NCBI GenBank assembly: GCA_947496555.1
Contig: CANMDH010000022.1
Span: 1 to 64,000 of the forward strand
Reading direction: 5' to 3'
From: an uncultured Aquimarina sp.
Lineage (GTDB): Bacteria; Bacteroidota; Bacteroidia; Flavobacteriales; Flavobacteriaceae
Length of the DNA stretch: 64,000 nt
Shown here in pieces: positions 9,260 to 18,710 of this stretch (position 1 is the stretch's first letter; every line of letters starts with the position of its first letter). The notes below the pieces were generated by a model that was not told where the DNA came from, searched no databases, and was given only the letters and a program-made list of their open reading frames with translations. Both the position numbers and the translations under genes were made by a program.

Positions 9260-11610
9260 TTTTTCTTATTACCATAGCCATAGCCATAATTGTATCCGGC
9301 TTGGTTTCCTGCTGCATTAAGTAATACAGCAATGTTGGGAAGGCGTTTTTCTGTATAAAAAGTTTGTGGCATTTGTAAAATTCTTTTATCCGAATAATTT
9401 TCACGAACAATGTAAATACACAAATCAGCAAAATCTCCAATCAATAAAGTATCTGCAACCAAACTTACCGGAGAAGTATCCACGATGATATAGTCATAAT
9501 TTTCTTTAAGATAATCAAACATTGTGGTTACGCGTTCATGCATTAATAACTCTGCTGGATTAGGAGGAATTGCACCAGAAGGGATAACATCAAAAGAACT
9601 ATCACTATTATCGTTATAGATTATATCTTTGGGCGACAACTCTCTATTCATAATAAAATTAGTAAGTCCTTTGGTATCCTTACCTTGTGGTAAATCTAGA
9701 AACTGATGAAATTTTGGATCTCTTAGATCGGTACCTAAATAAGCAACTTTTTTACCTGTGATTGCCAGTGTTTTGGTCAAATTAGAAGATATCATAGTTT
9801 TACCTTCTCCAGAAATAGTAGAAGTTACAAAAATAACTCTCCCTCTATCTTTATTGGCTCCCGCCATTAAGAAATTTAAATTGGTCCTTAAGATTCTAAA
9901 TGCCTCGGCAACTCCAGATCGATCGTTAGAAGATATTACAATCTTGTTTTTAGATCTAACTTTTGGTATTGAGCCAATAATTGGCATGGAAAGTACTTTT
10001 TCTAAATCTTCTCTTGAAGTTATTTTTACATTCAATAAATCAGATAAGTAAATGATCAAAAAAGGAATCAGAAATCCAACAAAAAGGGCTCCAGCATAAA
10101 TAACCTTCTTATTTGGAGAAACTGGATACGAATTTAACGTAGAGGCTCTGTCAATTACTCTGGCATTAGACAATGTAATATGGCTTGTAATTTCGGCTTC
10201 TTCTCTTTTCTGTAATAAATACAGGTATAATTCTTCCTTAATTGTTTGCTCACGTTCAATAACTCTTAAATCTTTTTGACGAATTGGAGCATTATATAAT
10301 TTACCACTAAAATACTGATCTTGAGTTCTCAAACTCTTCAATCGAATACCTATCGATCCTTTAAGGCTATTTAAACTGCCTATTAAAACCTGTCTAAGAC
10401 CATCTATCTGTTGATCGATATTTACCACAACCGGATTTTGTTCACTTGACGTTTTTAACAGTCTTTTTCTTTGTAAGATCAACCCGTTATACCTAGATAC
10501 TGTAGTAGTTACTGTAGGCTCGTCGAATCCAAGGTTAGCGGGTATTAAATCGTATCTCCCCTCTTGGCTTAAAACAAATCTTCGCATTGACTCAATAAGA
10601 CTAAGTTGTGTACTTAACCGAGCTATCTCCTGTACATTTCTTGAATCAATATCTGCTACACGCTGCGTTTGTGCTTCGACATTATTAGTTAATCCAAATT
10701 TGGATTTATAACCAGCAGCCTCATCATCGACTTCAGATAAATCTCCTGATATAAGATCCAAACGCTCATTAATAAAATTAGCAGTCCGGGCAGAAATTTG
10801 CTTCTTACTTTCTATAGTAGCTTTATTATATTCATCTACAAGGTTATTTACAATGTCCTTTGCTTTTTCTTTTACTGGGTCATTTAAGGATATCCCTACC
10901 AATGATGAACTACCCAGAGGATAAATTGCCAACCGATTTCTATACCCTTCTGTTACAAACTTAACTGGAGTGACTTGAATTTTAATAACTGAGCCGATAC
11001 TCTCTTCTAAATTTTCGGTGTTTGGGGTAATAACAATATCACCAACACCGCCAGCAACTGTATTCCCAAAAGAATGATTACTTAATTTCTGCCCCTTTTT
11101 ATTTAAAAATGAGAAGGAGGTCTTCGAATCAATTCTAACATGAAAAGTAGCTGATTTTGTATGTACAATAGAATCATCTGATAAAAAATTAATCTCAATT
11201 AATGATTTCGGATAATTCTCGATCTCTAAAATTCTACCCTCAGAAAAATATCTAACATTCAGTTTCAGATCTTTAACTACATTGTTAATTAATGTTCTGG
11301 ACTTTAAGATCTGTATTTCATTTTCAATTTTACTCTGAGAATTATCTAGTAGACCCAAATCTTTAAATGCGGCAAGTTCTGATTCGCTAATATTGTCATC
11401 CTGAGAAATCATAATAGTCGATGACACATTATATTGCGGTATGGTATATCTTATTTTTACATATGCTAAAGCAAGAAAAATTATGACACTTAAAACAAAC
11501 CAATACCACTTTTTGAGGTATCTAATAAGTATTTCCCGAAGATTAAAACTGAAATTTGAAGCTTCAATTGCAGTATTATTATTGGCTGTAGGGTTATTTT
11601 TAGAAGTCAT
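9256..11610 (-). CDS. Wzc-type polysaccharide co-polymerase and tyrosine autokinase
   Basis: A 784-residue inner-membrane protein. The first membrane helix is at about 33-53, followed by a periplasmic Wzz-like region with long coiled coils, a second helix at about 500-523, and a cytoplasmic BY-kinase domain. Walker A SGEGKT has its lysine at K604, Walker A' is YLGTDLRDPKF, and Walker B is YIIVDTSP. The C-terminus carries the expected tyrosine cluster: Y773, Y775, Y777 and Y779 alternating with Gly/Asn. Together with the Wza-like lipoprotein seven bases upstream it would form the trans-envelope export machine. Cycles of phosphorylation and CpsB dephosphorylation are expected to set polymer length. 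It is transcribed behind the lipoprotein. Confidence 0.95.
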   Translation of the reverse strand: MTSKNNPTANNNTAIEASNFSFNLREILIRYLKKWYWFVLSVIIFLALAYVKIRYTIPQYNVSSTIMISQDDNISESELAAFKDLGLLDNSQSKIENEIQILKSRTLINNVVKDLKLNVRYFSEGRILEIENYPKSLIEINFLSDDSIVHTKSATFHVRIDSKTSFSFLNKKGQKLSNHSFGNTVAGGVGDIVITPNTENLEESIGSVIKIQVTPVKFVTEGYRNRLAIYPLGSSSLVGISLNDPVKEKAKDIVNNLVDEYNKATIESKKQISARTANFINERLDLISGDLSEVDDEAAGYKSKFGLTNNVEAQTQRVADIDSRNVQEIARLSTQLSLIESMRRFVLSQEGRYDLIPANLGFDEPTVTTTVSRYNGLILQRKRLLKTSSEQNPVVVNIDQQIDGLRQVLIGSLNSLKGSIGIRLKSLRTQDQYFSGKLYNAPIRQKDLRVIEREQTIKEELYLYLLQKREEAEITSHITLSNARVIDRASTLNSYPVSPNKKVIYAGALFVGFLIPFLIIYLSDLLNVKITSREDLEKVLSMPIIGSIPKVRSKNKIVISSNDRSGVAEAFRILRTNLNFLMAGANKDRGRVIFVTSTISGEGKTMISSNLTKTLAITGKKVAYLGTDLRDPKFHQFLDLPQGKDTKGLTNFIMNRELSPKDIIYNDNSDSSFDVIPSGAIPPNPAELLMHERVTTMFDYLKENYDYIIVDTSPVSLVADTLLIGDFADLCIYIVRENYSDKRILQMPQTFYTEKRLPNIAVLLNAAGNQAGYNYGYGYGNKKN

Positions 11611-11617
11611 ACTTTAA

Positions 11618-12400
11618 CTATCTTATTAGCAGAGCTGCTACAGATATACCTAAACCGATCACACTCAAGACAATCCCAAACACATTATTAGTTGTTCTGG
11701 ATTCTTTAACCCGAGATTTATTTGGTTCTACATAGAGAACATCATTTTGAGCCAAGTAATATACCGGGGATTCAAAAATATTCTTTGAAGTAAGGTCTAA
11801 TCGATAATATGTGTTAACACCATCATTTTCTCTTATCACCATTACATTATTTCTTTTTCCCCTAATAGACAAATCACCTGCCAAACCGAGCGCTTCGATC
11901 ACAGTAATTCTTTCATTGGGAATTGTATAAGAGCCTGGAGCTGTTACTTCTCCTATTACAGTTATTTTAAAATTTTTAAGTCGAACACTTACAATAGGAT
12001 CATTAATGTAGATTTTTAATTTTTCCTTGATCATTTCTTTCACCTGAATTCTAGTAAGACCAGCTAATTTTAGCTTTCCTAAAACGGGAAACTCAATATT
12101 TCCATTTTCGTCAATTAGGTAGGTAGGTTCTGCAACCCCTTGAGCGGCATCACCTCCTGCACCATTCTCTCCCAGTCCGATTGATGCTCCTTGAAGATTA
12201 AATGGTCGAGCGGCGTCCATATCGGAAGCAGAAACCAATATACTCACCACATCATCAACTTTTAAGACGGGTGTAAAGGAATTGCTTGAATTAATCTTTT
12301 CTAAATTCGAAGCATTTTGAAAATAAACTATATCGGTTGGTGTCTTACATGAAATTATCGAAACTAGCAATAATAACAAAAACAAAAATCTACCCTGCAT
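11618..12400 (-). CDS. Wza-like polysaccharide export lipoprotein
   Basis: A 260-residue outer-membrane lipoprotein of the polysaccharide export family. The lipobox SIISC places the acylated cysteine at C18. A Poly_export domain follows (about 45-140; TYLIDENGNIEFPVLGKL is characteristic), then an SLBB-type beta-grasp segment (about 145-200; VIGEVTAPGSYTIP). A C-terminal hydrophobic helix (about 238-258) resembles the outer-membrane-spanning helix of Wza. It is the first gene of a two-gene unit with the Wzc-type kinase, and a promoter with both elements lies 40-70 bases upstream. Confidence 0.94.
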   Translation of the reverse strand: MQGRFLFLLLLLVSIISCKTPTDIVYFQNASNLEKINSSNSFTPVLKVDDVVSILVSASDMDAARPFNLQGASIGLGENGAGGDAAQGVAEPTYLIDENGNIEFPVLGKLKLAGLTRIQVKEMIKEKLKIYINDPIVSVRLKNFKITVIGEVTAPGSYTIPNERITVIEALGLAGDLSIRGKRNNVMVIRENDGVNTYYRLDLTSKNIFESPVYYLAQNDVLYVEPNKSRVKESRTTNNVFGIVLSVIGLGISVAALLIR

Positions 12401-12440
12401 ATTTATAGTACTTTAATAAGTAAGTTATCGATTTGAGTCA

Positions 12441-12469
12441 CAAAAATATAACTTTATTTAGTTTGGCAA
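12441..12469 (-). promoter_or_regulatory. Promoter of the export lipoprotein-kinase unit
   Basis: On the minus strand a -33 TTG (12467-12469), an 18-base spacer and a -7 TATTTTTG (12441-12448) match the Flavobacterium promoter pattern TTG-N17-23-TAnnTTTG. The transcript would start about 34 bases before the lipoprotein gene. It sits in the 88-base gap after the CapD-type gene. Confidence 0.65.
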
Positions 12470-12488
12470 TACAATTTTTGCCTTGGTA

Positions 12489-14417
12489 TTAGACTAAAAC
12501 TTTTGATTTAGCTTTAATAGTGTCCATATTGAACTTGTCAATACTTTCGAAGGTAGAATTATTTGAAATGTATTCCGGTACAATTTCTTTAAGTTTCCCT
12601 ACTATTTGATGATCCTGATTAAATAAATTCATGATACACAAATCATCTATTTTGTCTTTTACACTAGCACAGTCATTATCATCAAATTTACTGATCATAA
12701 TTTTTTTATGATACGTTGGCAATGTATTCTCTGTATCTGCTAATAATTCTTCATACAATTTTTCACCAGGTCTCAACCCAGTTATTTTAATATCTATATC
12801 GTTAGGATAACTAAGTCCTGATAGTCTAATCATCTTTTTGGCAAGGTCAAAAATCTTTACAGATTCTCCCATATCAAAAATGAATATTTCTCCTCCATTA
12901 CCCATAGTTCCAGCTTCTATTACGAGCTGAGATGCCTCAGGTATAGTCATAAAGAAACGAGTAACATCCTTATGTGTAACCGTTAATGGTCCTCCTTTTT
13001 GAATTTGTTTTTTAAACAATGGAATTACAGAACCATTTGATCCCAAAACATTACCAAATCTGGTGGTAATAAATTTGGTTTTACTTGTCTTATGTAGGCA
13101 TTTGATATACATTTCTGCAACTCTTTTGGTTGCCCCCATTACGTTTGTTGGATTTACAGCTTTATCTGTAGATACAAAAACAAACTTATCAACCCCATAC
13201 TGGGATGATAAATCTGCAAGTCTTCTTGTTCCTAAAACATTAATTTTTATTGCTTCACAAGGATTAGATTCCATCAAAGGAACATGCTTATATGCAGCTG
13301 CATGAAAAACCATATTTGGTCTAAACTTTTCAAATATTGTTTCCATTCTTTGATGATCTCTAATATCTGCCACAATAGGCACAAAATTAGTAACACCTTT
13401 ACTTAATAATTCTTGTTGTAAATCATATAATGCAGACTCTGCCTGATCAACTAAAATCAAATTCTTATATGAGTAGTAAGCAGCTTGTCTTACTATTTCA
13501 CTTCCAATAGAGCCGGCTGCACCCGTAATAAGTATTACTTTATTAGTAAGCTCTTTCTTAATATTTTGATTTTCCATATTTATTGGAGCTCTTTCCAACA
13601 AATCTTCGATCTGAATTTCTTTTATTTGAGAAATTTCCAACTTGCCATCAATCCAATCATTAACAGCTGGAATGATCTTTACTTTTACAGGTAGTTTAAG
13701 CAGTTCATCCGAAATTTCTGATAGTCTTTTCTTGCTTATATGCGGGATAGAAACTACAACTTCTTTAATATTATTCTTTGTAATAAAGCTTTGCGTTAAA
13801 GAATTTGAAGCATATACTTTAATTCCATTAATGGTTTTTCCCTTTTTTTGAGGGTTATCATCAATAAATCCAAAAACAGACAATGCTCTATTAGAATCAT
13901 TGGTAATAGCAGCCAAAGTTATTAAACCAGAATCCCCTGCACCATAAATTAAAATCCTAGAGTTCTCTCCTATTTTTGATTTAACATAATAATAGCAATA
14001 TTTAAATATTAAACGACTAGTGGTTAGTGTTATAATATTTAACATATAATGAATACAGATGATAGAAACAGGGATATTTAACAGCTCTGTTATCAAAAAT
14101 GCTCTACTGGATAGCATTATGCCTCCAGTAAGTGCAATGAGAACGGTAACCGAAAGAAATAAATTATACGCATCCCTCATTCCTGTATGTCGAACCACTC
14201 CTTTGTAAGAACCTATCATCAAAAAACTGAGTGTAGCTAAGCCAGCCATAACTGGCAGTTGATACAGCATATTGGTAAGGTTAAAATCTAAAGTGATCCC
14301 AAATCTTATAACATAAGCCAAAAAGAAATTAAAAATCGTTATTGACACGTCTATAGCCAACACCAACCATTTTGACGCATGCTTATGTGAATTATTTATT
14401 AAGTAGCTCTTAATCAT
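12489..14417 (-). CDS. CapD/FlaA1/WbpM-type nucleotide-sugar 4,6-dehydratase
   Basis: A 642-residue membrane-linked enzyme that probably converts UDP-GlcNAc to the UDP-4-keto-6-deoxy sugar. Four N-terminal membrane helices (about 18-140) are followed by a first Rossmann-like CoA/nucleotide-binding region (about 155-270) and the catalytic SDR domain. That domain has GAAGSIGSE at 299-307, then STDKAVNPTNVMGATKR. A Met stands where short dehydratases have Tyr, as in the large WbpM-like class. The stop of the upstream aminotransferase gene overlaps its start by four bases (ATGA), so the two are coupled. Dehydratase plus aminotransferase is the first half of the bacillosamine/QuiNAc4N pathway (PglF and PglE). 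Confidence 0.93.
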   Translation of the reverse strand: MIKSYLINNSHKHASKWLVLAIDVSITIFNFFLAYVIRFGITLDFNLTNMLYQLPVMAGLATLSFLMIGSYKGVVRHTGMRDAYNLFLSVTVLIALTGGIMLSSRAFLITELLNIPVSIICIHYMLNIITLTTSRLIFKYCYYYVKSKIGENSRILIYGAGDSGLITLAAITNDSNRALSVFGFIDDNPQKKGKTINGIKVYASNSLTQSFITKNNIKEVVVSIPHISKKRLSEISDELLKLPVKVKIIPAVNDWIDGKLEISQIKEIQIEDLLERAPINMENQNIKKELTNKVILITGAAGSIGSEIVRQAAYYSYKNLILVDQAESALYDLQQELLSKGVTNFVPIVADIRDHQRMETIFEKFRPNMVFHAAAYKHVPLMESNPCEAIKINVLGTRRLADLSSQYGVDKFVFVSTDKAVNPTNVMGATKRVAEMYIKCLHKTSKTKFITTRFGNVLGSNGSVIPLFKKQIQKGGPLTVTHKDVTRFFMTIPEASQLVIEAGTMGNGGEIFIFDMGESVKIFDLAKKMIRLSGLSYPNDIDIKITGLRPGEKLYEELLADTENTLPTYHKKIMISKFDDNDCASVKDKIDDLCIMNLFNQDHQIVGKLKEIVPEYISNNSTFESIDKFNMDTIKAKSKVLV

Positions 14418-15556
14418 CTCAATACATTTTTAATTACTGATACAATTCGATATAAATCATCTTCTTCAAGATTAGACCCGCTTGGTAAGCAAAGGCCTCT
14501 GTCAAATAGATCATCAGAAATTCCATTGAGGTACGCATTACAATCTGCAAATACAGCTTGTTGATGCATGGGTTTCCATAACGGTCTTGATTCTATATTT
14601 TCTTCGGCTAAAGAAAACCGAAGTCCTTCTCTTAATTCGTATGAACTAGTCTCTATACATGTAAGCCATCTATTAGAATGATACCCTTTCGGTTCTTCTA
14701 AAAAACTAATTTCGGAAGAATCACCAAGGTGTTTTTTATAAAACTCGAAGTTTCTTCTTCGATTGTCAACATGGCTTTCTAACACTTGCATTTGTCCTCT
14801 TCCGATTCCTGCAGCGATGTTACTCATTCTATAATTATAGCCTATTTCTGAATGTTCATAATGAGGAGCATTATCTCTGGCTTGGGTTGCAAGAAAAATT
14901 GCCTTCTCTTTATATTTTTGATTTTTAGAAACCAAAGCTCCTCCTCCAGAGGTAGTAATTATTTTATTCCCATTAAAAGAAAGGACGGCAATATCGCCAA
15001 AAGTACCACACTTAACATCATGATACGAACTTCCTAGTGCCTCAGCACTATCTTCTAAAACAGGAATCCTATATTCTGAAGCAATTGCATGAATCGCTTC
15101 TACATTATAAGGCATACCATATAAATGTACTGCTACAATAGCTTTTGGTTTTTTACCTTTAGAAATTCTATCTTTTATTGCTAATTCGAGTTGTTCTGGG
15201 CAGATGTTCCAGGTCTCTTTCTCACTATCTACAAATACCGGTGTAGCTCCTAAATAAACTATTGGATTAGCAGAAGCCGCAAATGTCATACTCTGACATA
15301 ATACTTCGTCACCCGCAGAAACCCCAAGAAGTTTTAATCCAAGGTGTAAAGCTGCAGTACCCGAACTTAAAGTTGCGGCATATATATCGTTATCCAAATA
15401 GGATTCTATATCCTTTTCGAATCCGTCAACATTTGGCCCTAACGGCGCTACCCAATTTGTTTCAAAGGCTTCTTTTACGAAATCTTGCTCTGTTCCACCC
15501 ATATGCGGCGAAGAAAGCCATATCCTTTTTGAATCAATTATATTCATATCTCCCAT
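14414..15556 (-). CDS. DegT/DnrJ/EryC1/StrS sugar aminotransferase
   Basis: A 380-residue PLP-dependent aminotransferase, likely PglE/LegC-like, that puts an amino group at C4 of the UDP-4-keto sugar made by the adjacent dehydratase. D169 in LEDSAEALGS pairs with the PLP ring nitrogen, and K198 in SFNGNKIITTS is the Schiff-base lysine. YNYRMSNIAAGIG and the C-terminal RPLWKPMHQQ are family signatures. An internal ATG at codon 4 is an alternative start. It is the first gene of its transcription unit, preceded by a 657-base non-coding region. Its expected acetyltransferase and phosphoglycosyl transferase partners lie at 22.6-24.6 kb. Confidence 0.93.
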   Translation of the reverse strand: MGDMNIIDSKRIWLSSPHMGGTEQDFVKEAFETNWVAPLGPNVDGFEKDIESYLDNDIYAATLSSGTAALHLGLKLLGVSAGDEVLCQSMTFAASANPIVYLGATPVFVDSEKETWNICPEQLELAIKDRISKGKKPKAIVAVHLYGMPYNVEAIHAIASEYRIPVLEDSAEALGSSYHDVKCGTFGDIAVLSFNGNKIITTSGGGALVSKNQKYKEKAIFLATQARDNAPHYEHSEIGYNYRMSNIAAGIGRGQMQVLESHVDNRRRNFEFYKKHLGDSSEISFLEEPKGYHSNRWLTCIETSSYELREGLRFSLAEENIESRPLWKPMHQQAVFADCNAYLNGISDDLFDRGLCLPSGSNLEEDDLYRIVSVIKNVLR

Positions 15557-15774
15557 TAATAATGAACAATAATTCTCTACTGACTACAAATCATACTAGA
15601 TGACTTATAATCAAATTCTTTTTCATGACAATCTAAAAAAACGCTGGAAGAAGGGGGTAGAAACTTCCTTTTGTTGAATTCTCTTTTACTATTATTTTCC
15701 GTTGCTAAAATAGTTTAGTTAAATCAATTTTCAACTTAAAACCTTATTTTTTAGACAGAATACTTAAAAAAACC

Positions 15775-15886
15775 GTTTAACGACCAACCTTACCTTAAAA
15801 ACTTACTTAAAATACGTTTTTCCCGTAAGAAAAATATGATACGCTCAAAAAGTTTTACTAGTAATACTAGTTAAAGGTCGTTCAAC
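15775..15886. repeat. Imperfect 11-bp inverted repeat enclosing an ACTAGT palindrome
   Basis: GTTTAACGACC (15775-15785) and GGTCGTTCAAC (15876-15886) are inverted copies with one mismatch, 90 bases apart. Between them, at 15853-15874, lies TTTTACTAGT-AAT-ACTAGTTAAA, a near-perfect dyad. These could be operator sites or recombination ends; nothing decides this. Confidence 0.45.
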
Positions 15887-15901
15887 AATTCTTAATTTTA
15901 T

Positions 15902-15930
15902 CAAAAATACATTAAATCTAATGAACAAAA
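15902..15930 (-). promoter_or_regulatory. Candidate promoter for the aminotransferase-dehydratase operon
   Basis: The minus strand shows a -7 TATTTTTG (15902-15909) and an upstream TTTTG (15926-15930) at 16-base spacing, one short of the usual range. A second -7-like TAGTTTTG overlaps at 15926-15933. The leader would be about 340 bases. Confidence 0.4.
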
Positions 15931-16023
15931 CTAAAAACTTCCAAAATATTTTGTCATACGACCACAGCACAATAATACTGCATAATTCCGTTAAAAAAGA
16001 CAGTTTAACAACTCTAATTTTAG

Positions 16024-16037
16024 GGGGTGTTTTCCCC
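16024..16037. promoter_or_regulatory. GGGG-N6-CCCC dyad (GGGGTGTTTTCCCC)
   Basis: A G/C dyad with a T-rich six-base spacer in very AT-rich non-coding DNA, 177 bases before the MBOAT start. The same pattern recurs at 54406-54419 at the head of the large operon. Its role is unknown; regulator binding or a leader RNA hairpin are options. Confidence 0.4.
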
Positions 16038-16213
16038 TTTTTGTAAACATTAACACCTTCAGTATCTGTATATTTATTAAGAAAACTTTAAAATTATTTC
16101 AATAATTCTTTGATATATCTAATTAAATACATAAAATTTGCTCAATTATAAGTAGATATCGCTTACTCATCAGCATAATTTCCCCAATATTTTTTATAAC
16201 CAATTGATACTGA

Positions 16214-17665
16214 ATGTTATTTAATTCATTAGATTTTTTCATCTTTCTACCAATTGTTTTTATTTTATATTGGTTTGTTTTCTTCAAGAAGATTAAACTC
16301 CAGAACTCCTTTCTTCTTATATCTAGTTACCTTTTTTATGGTTTATGGGATTGGAGATTTTTATTTCTAATTTTAGCCAGTACTATTGTTGACTTTTTGG
16401 TAGGAAAAGAAATTTACAACAGCGATTCAGACAGAAAAAGAAAAAACTGGCTGTGGGTTAGTGTGTTATTCAATATTGGTCTGTTAGGCTTCTTTAAATA
16501 TTATAATTTCTTTATTAATTCGTGGGTTGATCTTGTATCTATTTTGGGATACGAATTAAAAAGTACGTGGACATTACAGATTATTTTGCCTGTTGGAATA
16601 TCCTTTTACACGTTTCAAACAATGTCCTACTCTCTAGATATATATTATAGAAGGCTTACTCCTACAAAAGATTTTATATCTTTTGCCACCTTTGTAAGCT
16701 TTTTCCCTCAGCTAGTGGCGGGTCCAATTGAACGAGCTTCCAACCTATTATCACAAATAACAACAAAGAGGGTCTTTAATTACACACAATGCACAGAGGG
16801 GCTAAAGCTTATACTTTGGGGATTGTTCAAAAAAGTTGTTATTGCAGATTCTATAGCCCCTATCGTAGATGATATTTTTGCTAATTACGGTCAATATCCT
16901 GCATCAACTTTAATTCTTGGGGTATCCCTTTTTAGTTTTCAAGTATATGGAGATTTTAGTGGATATTCTGATATTGCTATTGGTACAGCGAAGTTATTTG
17001 GCATAGAATTAATGTCAAACTTTAAGTTTCCAACTTTTTCGAGAAACGTTGCCGAATACTGGCAACGATGGCATGTCTCTCTATCTACCTGGTTTCGCCA
17101 TTACGTTTATATACCCCTTGGTGGCAGCAGAGTAAGCAAACTAAAATCGGTAAGAAATATTGTTATAATTTTCTTAGTAAGTGGATTTTGGCATGGTGCC
17201 AATTGGACATTTATTTTCTGGGGAGCTATTCATGCTGCGCTGTACATTCCAGTTTTTTTGATGGGGAGAAACCGAATTTATATGAACAATGTTGTAGCAG
17301 AAAACAGATGGTTTCCAAACATAAAAGAAATTTCGCAGATTCTGCTTACCTTTATATTAGTTACATTTTCGAGAGTGTTTTTTAGATCAGAATCAATTAC
17401 TGATGCTTTTGGTTTTCTACAACAGATATATTCTAATTTCACATATGAGACCTACCTACACCCTTTAGGATATCGCATGGTAGATTATTTCATATTGTTG
17501 GGGTTATTTGTTTTGTATGAATTTAGGATTAGAAGAGATGAGCGTTCTCCTTTTAAATTTAAATCGAAAGTTGTAAGATTTGCTCTGTACACCTTGGTAA
17601 TTTTAGGAATGCTTCTATTCTTTGATGATAATATTGACAGATCATTTATTTATTTCCAATTCTAA
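16214..17665 (+). CDS. MBOAT-family membrane O-acyltransferase (AlgI/DltB-like), copy 1
   Basis: A 483-residue polytopic inner-membrane protein (about 11-12 helices) that moves an activated acyl group from the cytoplasm to a glycan on the outer face. The catalytic histidine is H327 in SGFWHGANWTF, and the second signature NVAEYWQRWHVSLSTWFRHYVYIPLGG precedes it. The closest relatives by pattern are AlgI (alginate O-acetylation) and DltB (D-alanylation). It forms a two-gene plus-strand unit with a periplasmic SGNH protein 42 bases downstream, the usual MBOAT partner. It lies on the opposite strand to the surrounding minus-strand genes and is one of three MBOAT genes in the locus. Confidence 0.93.
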   Translation: MLFNSLDFFIFLPIVFILYWFVFFKKIKLQNSFLLISSYLFYGLWDWRFLFLILASTIVDFLVGKEIYNSDSDRKRKNWLWVSVLFNIGLLGFFKYYNFFINSWVDLVSILGYELKSTWTLQIILPVGISFYTFQTMSYSLDIYYRRLTPTKDFISFATFVSFFPQLVAGPIERASNLLSQITTKRVFNYTQCTEGLKLILWGLFKKVVIADSIAPIVDDIFANYGQYPASTLILGVSLFSFQVYGDFSGYSDIAIGTAKLFGIELMSNFKFPTFSRNVAEYWQRWHVSLSTWFRHYVYIPLGGSRVSKLKSVRNIVIIFLVSGFWHGANWTFIFWGAIHAALYIPVFLMGRNRIYMNNVVAENRWFPNIKEISQILLTFILVTFSRVFFRSESITDAFGFLQQIYSNFTYETYLHPLGYRMVDYFILLGLFVLYEFRIRRDERSPFKFKSKVVRFALYTLVILGMLLFFDDNIDRSFIYFQF

Positions 17666-17707
17666 ACTTCGGACAATGATTTTGGAAGATGAAAAAAAAT
17701 TAAACAA

Positions 17708-18682
17708 ATGAAAAAACTCATTATTAAAAGCGTTTTATATGTTTTTCTGATACTGGTGCTACTAGAAGTATTGGTAAGGATTTTTCATTTGGGAAAAGAC
17801 ACTCCAACACGGTTTGTTGATGAACATAAAGTAGAGAAATGGGTTCCTAACCAAAATGGTTTTTCTGTTACGGGTAACCGAAGGCAGAACTTTTCTGAAT
17901 ACCGCATTAATAATTCTGGGTACAACTCTTATCGAGAATTTACTCCTACAAAAAATAAAATTGAGGTTGCACTAATTGGCGATTCGTTTATTGAAGGATT
18001 CCATCAGGATTATTACAATTCTATAGGAAAAAAAGTCGAAAACAAATTATCCGAGATCGAAGTGTATGAATATGGATATGCAGGATATGATTTTGCAGAT
18101 CAGTTGCACTTGGTGCATTCGTATCAAGAGCAGTTTAAACTCATCGATCATCTTATATTGGGAATAAAATTCTCTAATGATCTAACCAGAGGGGAATATA
18201 ATGTTGTCTATGGAAGATTAGCACTTGAATCCCCTATGAACAGATTACTAAAGAAAAGTAAATTATTGGTGTATTGTAAAAGTATAGGGGTTTTGGACCC
18301 TCCACAAGAAATGGTCTACCGATTGATTTCTCTACTAAAATCAAAACGAGAAACAAAATCTTTAAGTGATGAAGAAATTGCACTGATCAAAAAAGAAAAA
18401 GAAGAGAGCTATTTAGCAAATTTTGAAAGTTTGATAGCAAAATATGGCTATGACAAAGAAAGATACACACTACTCTTGGACTCCAGAATTACTAGCACAA
18501 TTTTCTTATCATACCTCGAAAAAAACAACTTCAATTATATTGACATTGCACAGGCTTTTGAAGCTACCAATCGTTTTACCACACTTATTTATGATCGACA
18601 TTGGAATAACCACGGAAGAGAGCTTGTGGGTAACCTTATTACAGAATATTTAAACAAAAAAGGTATCTCGAAAACAAATTAA
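17708..18682 (+). CDS. Membrane-anchored SGNH/GDSL-type acyl-transfer partner, copy 1
   Basis: A 324-residue protein with an N-terminal membrane anchor (about 5-24) and a periplasmic SGNH-hydrolase fold. Block I IGDSFIEG holds the nucleophile serine, and the C-terminal block DRHWNNHG holds the Asp-x-x-His pair. It probably completes transfer of the acyl group delivered by the MBOAT protein to the glycan, as DltD or AlgJ/AlgX do. It has little similarity to the two other SGNH proteins here apart from these motifs, so each may recognise a different acceptor. It is convergent with the FemAB-like gene, 28 bases away, with no obvious terminator. Confidence 0.82.
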   Translation: MKKLIIKSVLYVFLILVLLEVLVRIFHLGKDTPTRFVDEHKVEKWVPNQNGFSVTGNRRQNFSEYRINNSGYNSYREFTPTKNKIEVALIGDSFIEGFHQDYYNSIGKKVENKLSEIEVYEYGYAGYDFADQLHLVHSYQEQFKLIDHLILGIKFSNDLTRGEYNVVYGRLALESPMNRLLKKSKLLVYCKSIGVLDPPQEMVYRLISLLKSKRETKSLSDEEIALIKKEKEESYLANFESLIAKYGYDKERYTLLLDSRITSTIFLSYLEKNNFNYIDIAQAFEATNRFTTLIYDRHWNNHGRELVGNLITEYLNKKGISKTN

Positions 18683-18710
18683 CGGTACGTTTTGTAGAAT
18701 AAAAGGTTTA

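Larger units (their letters stand above)
15557..16213. other. Long divergent regulatory region inside the polysaccharide locus
   Basis: A stretch of 657 bases without a credible gene, between the minus-strand aminotransferase and the plus-strand MBOAT gene. It contains minus-strand promoter candidates at 15902-15933, an imperfect 11-bp inverted repeat (15775-15785 and 15876-15886), the ACTAGT-AAT-ACTAGT element (15857-15871) and a GGGG-N6-CCCC dyad (16024-16037). If the minus promoter is real, the aminotransferase mRNA carries a leader of about 340 bases. No perfect TAnnTTTG is seen for the plus-strand gene. Confidence 0.6.

Noticed and set aside
16214-18682. Alginate O-acetylation locus (AlgI/AlgJ)
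   Set aside because: The MBOAT/SGNH pair fits AlgI-type acetylation, but there is no GDP-mannose dehydrogenase, Alg8/Alg44 or AlgK-like gene; the rest is a Wzx/Wzy pathway.
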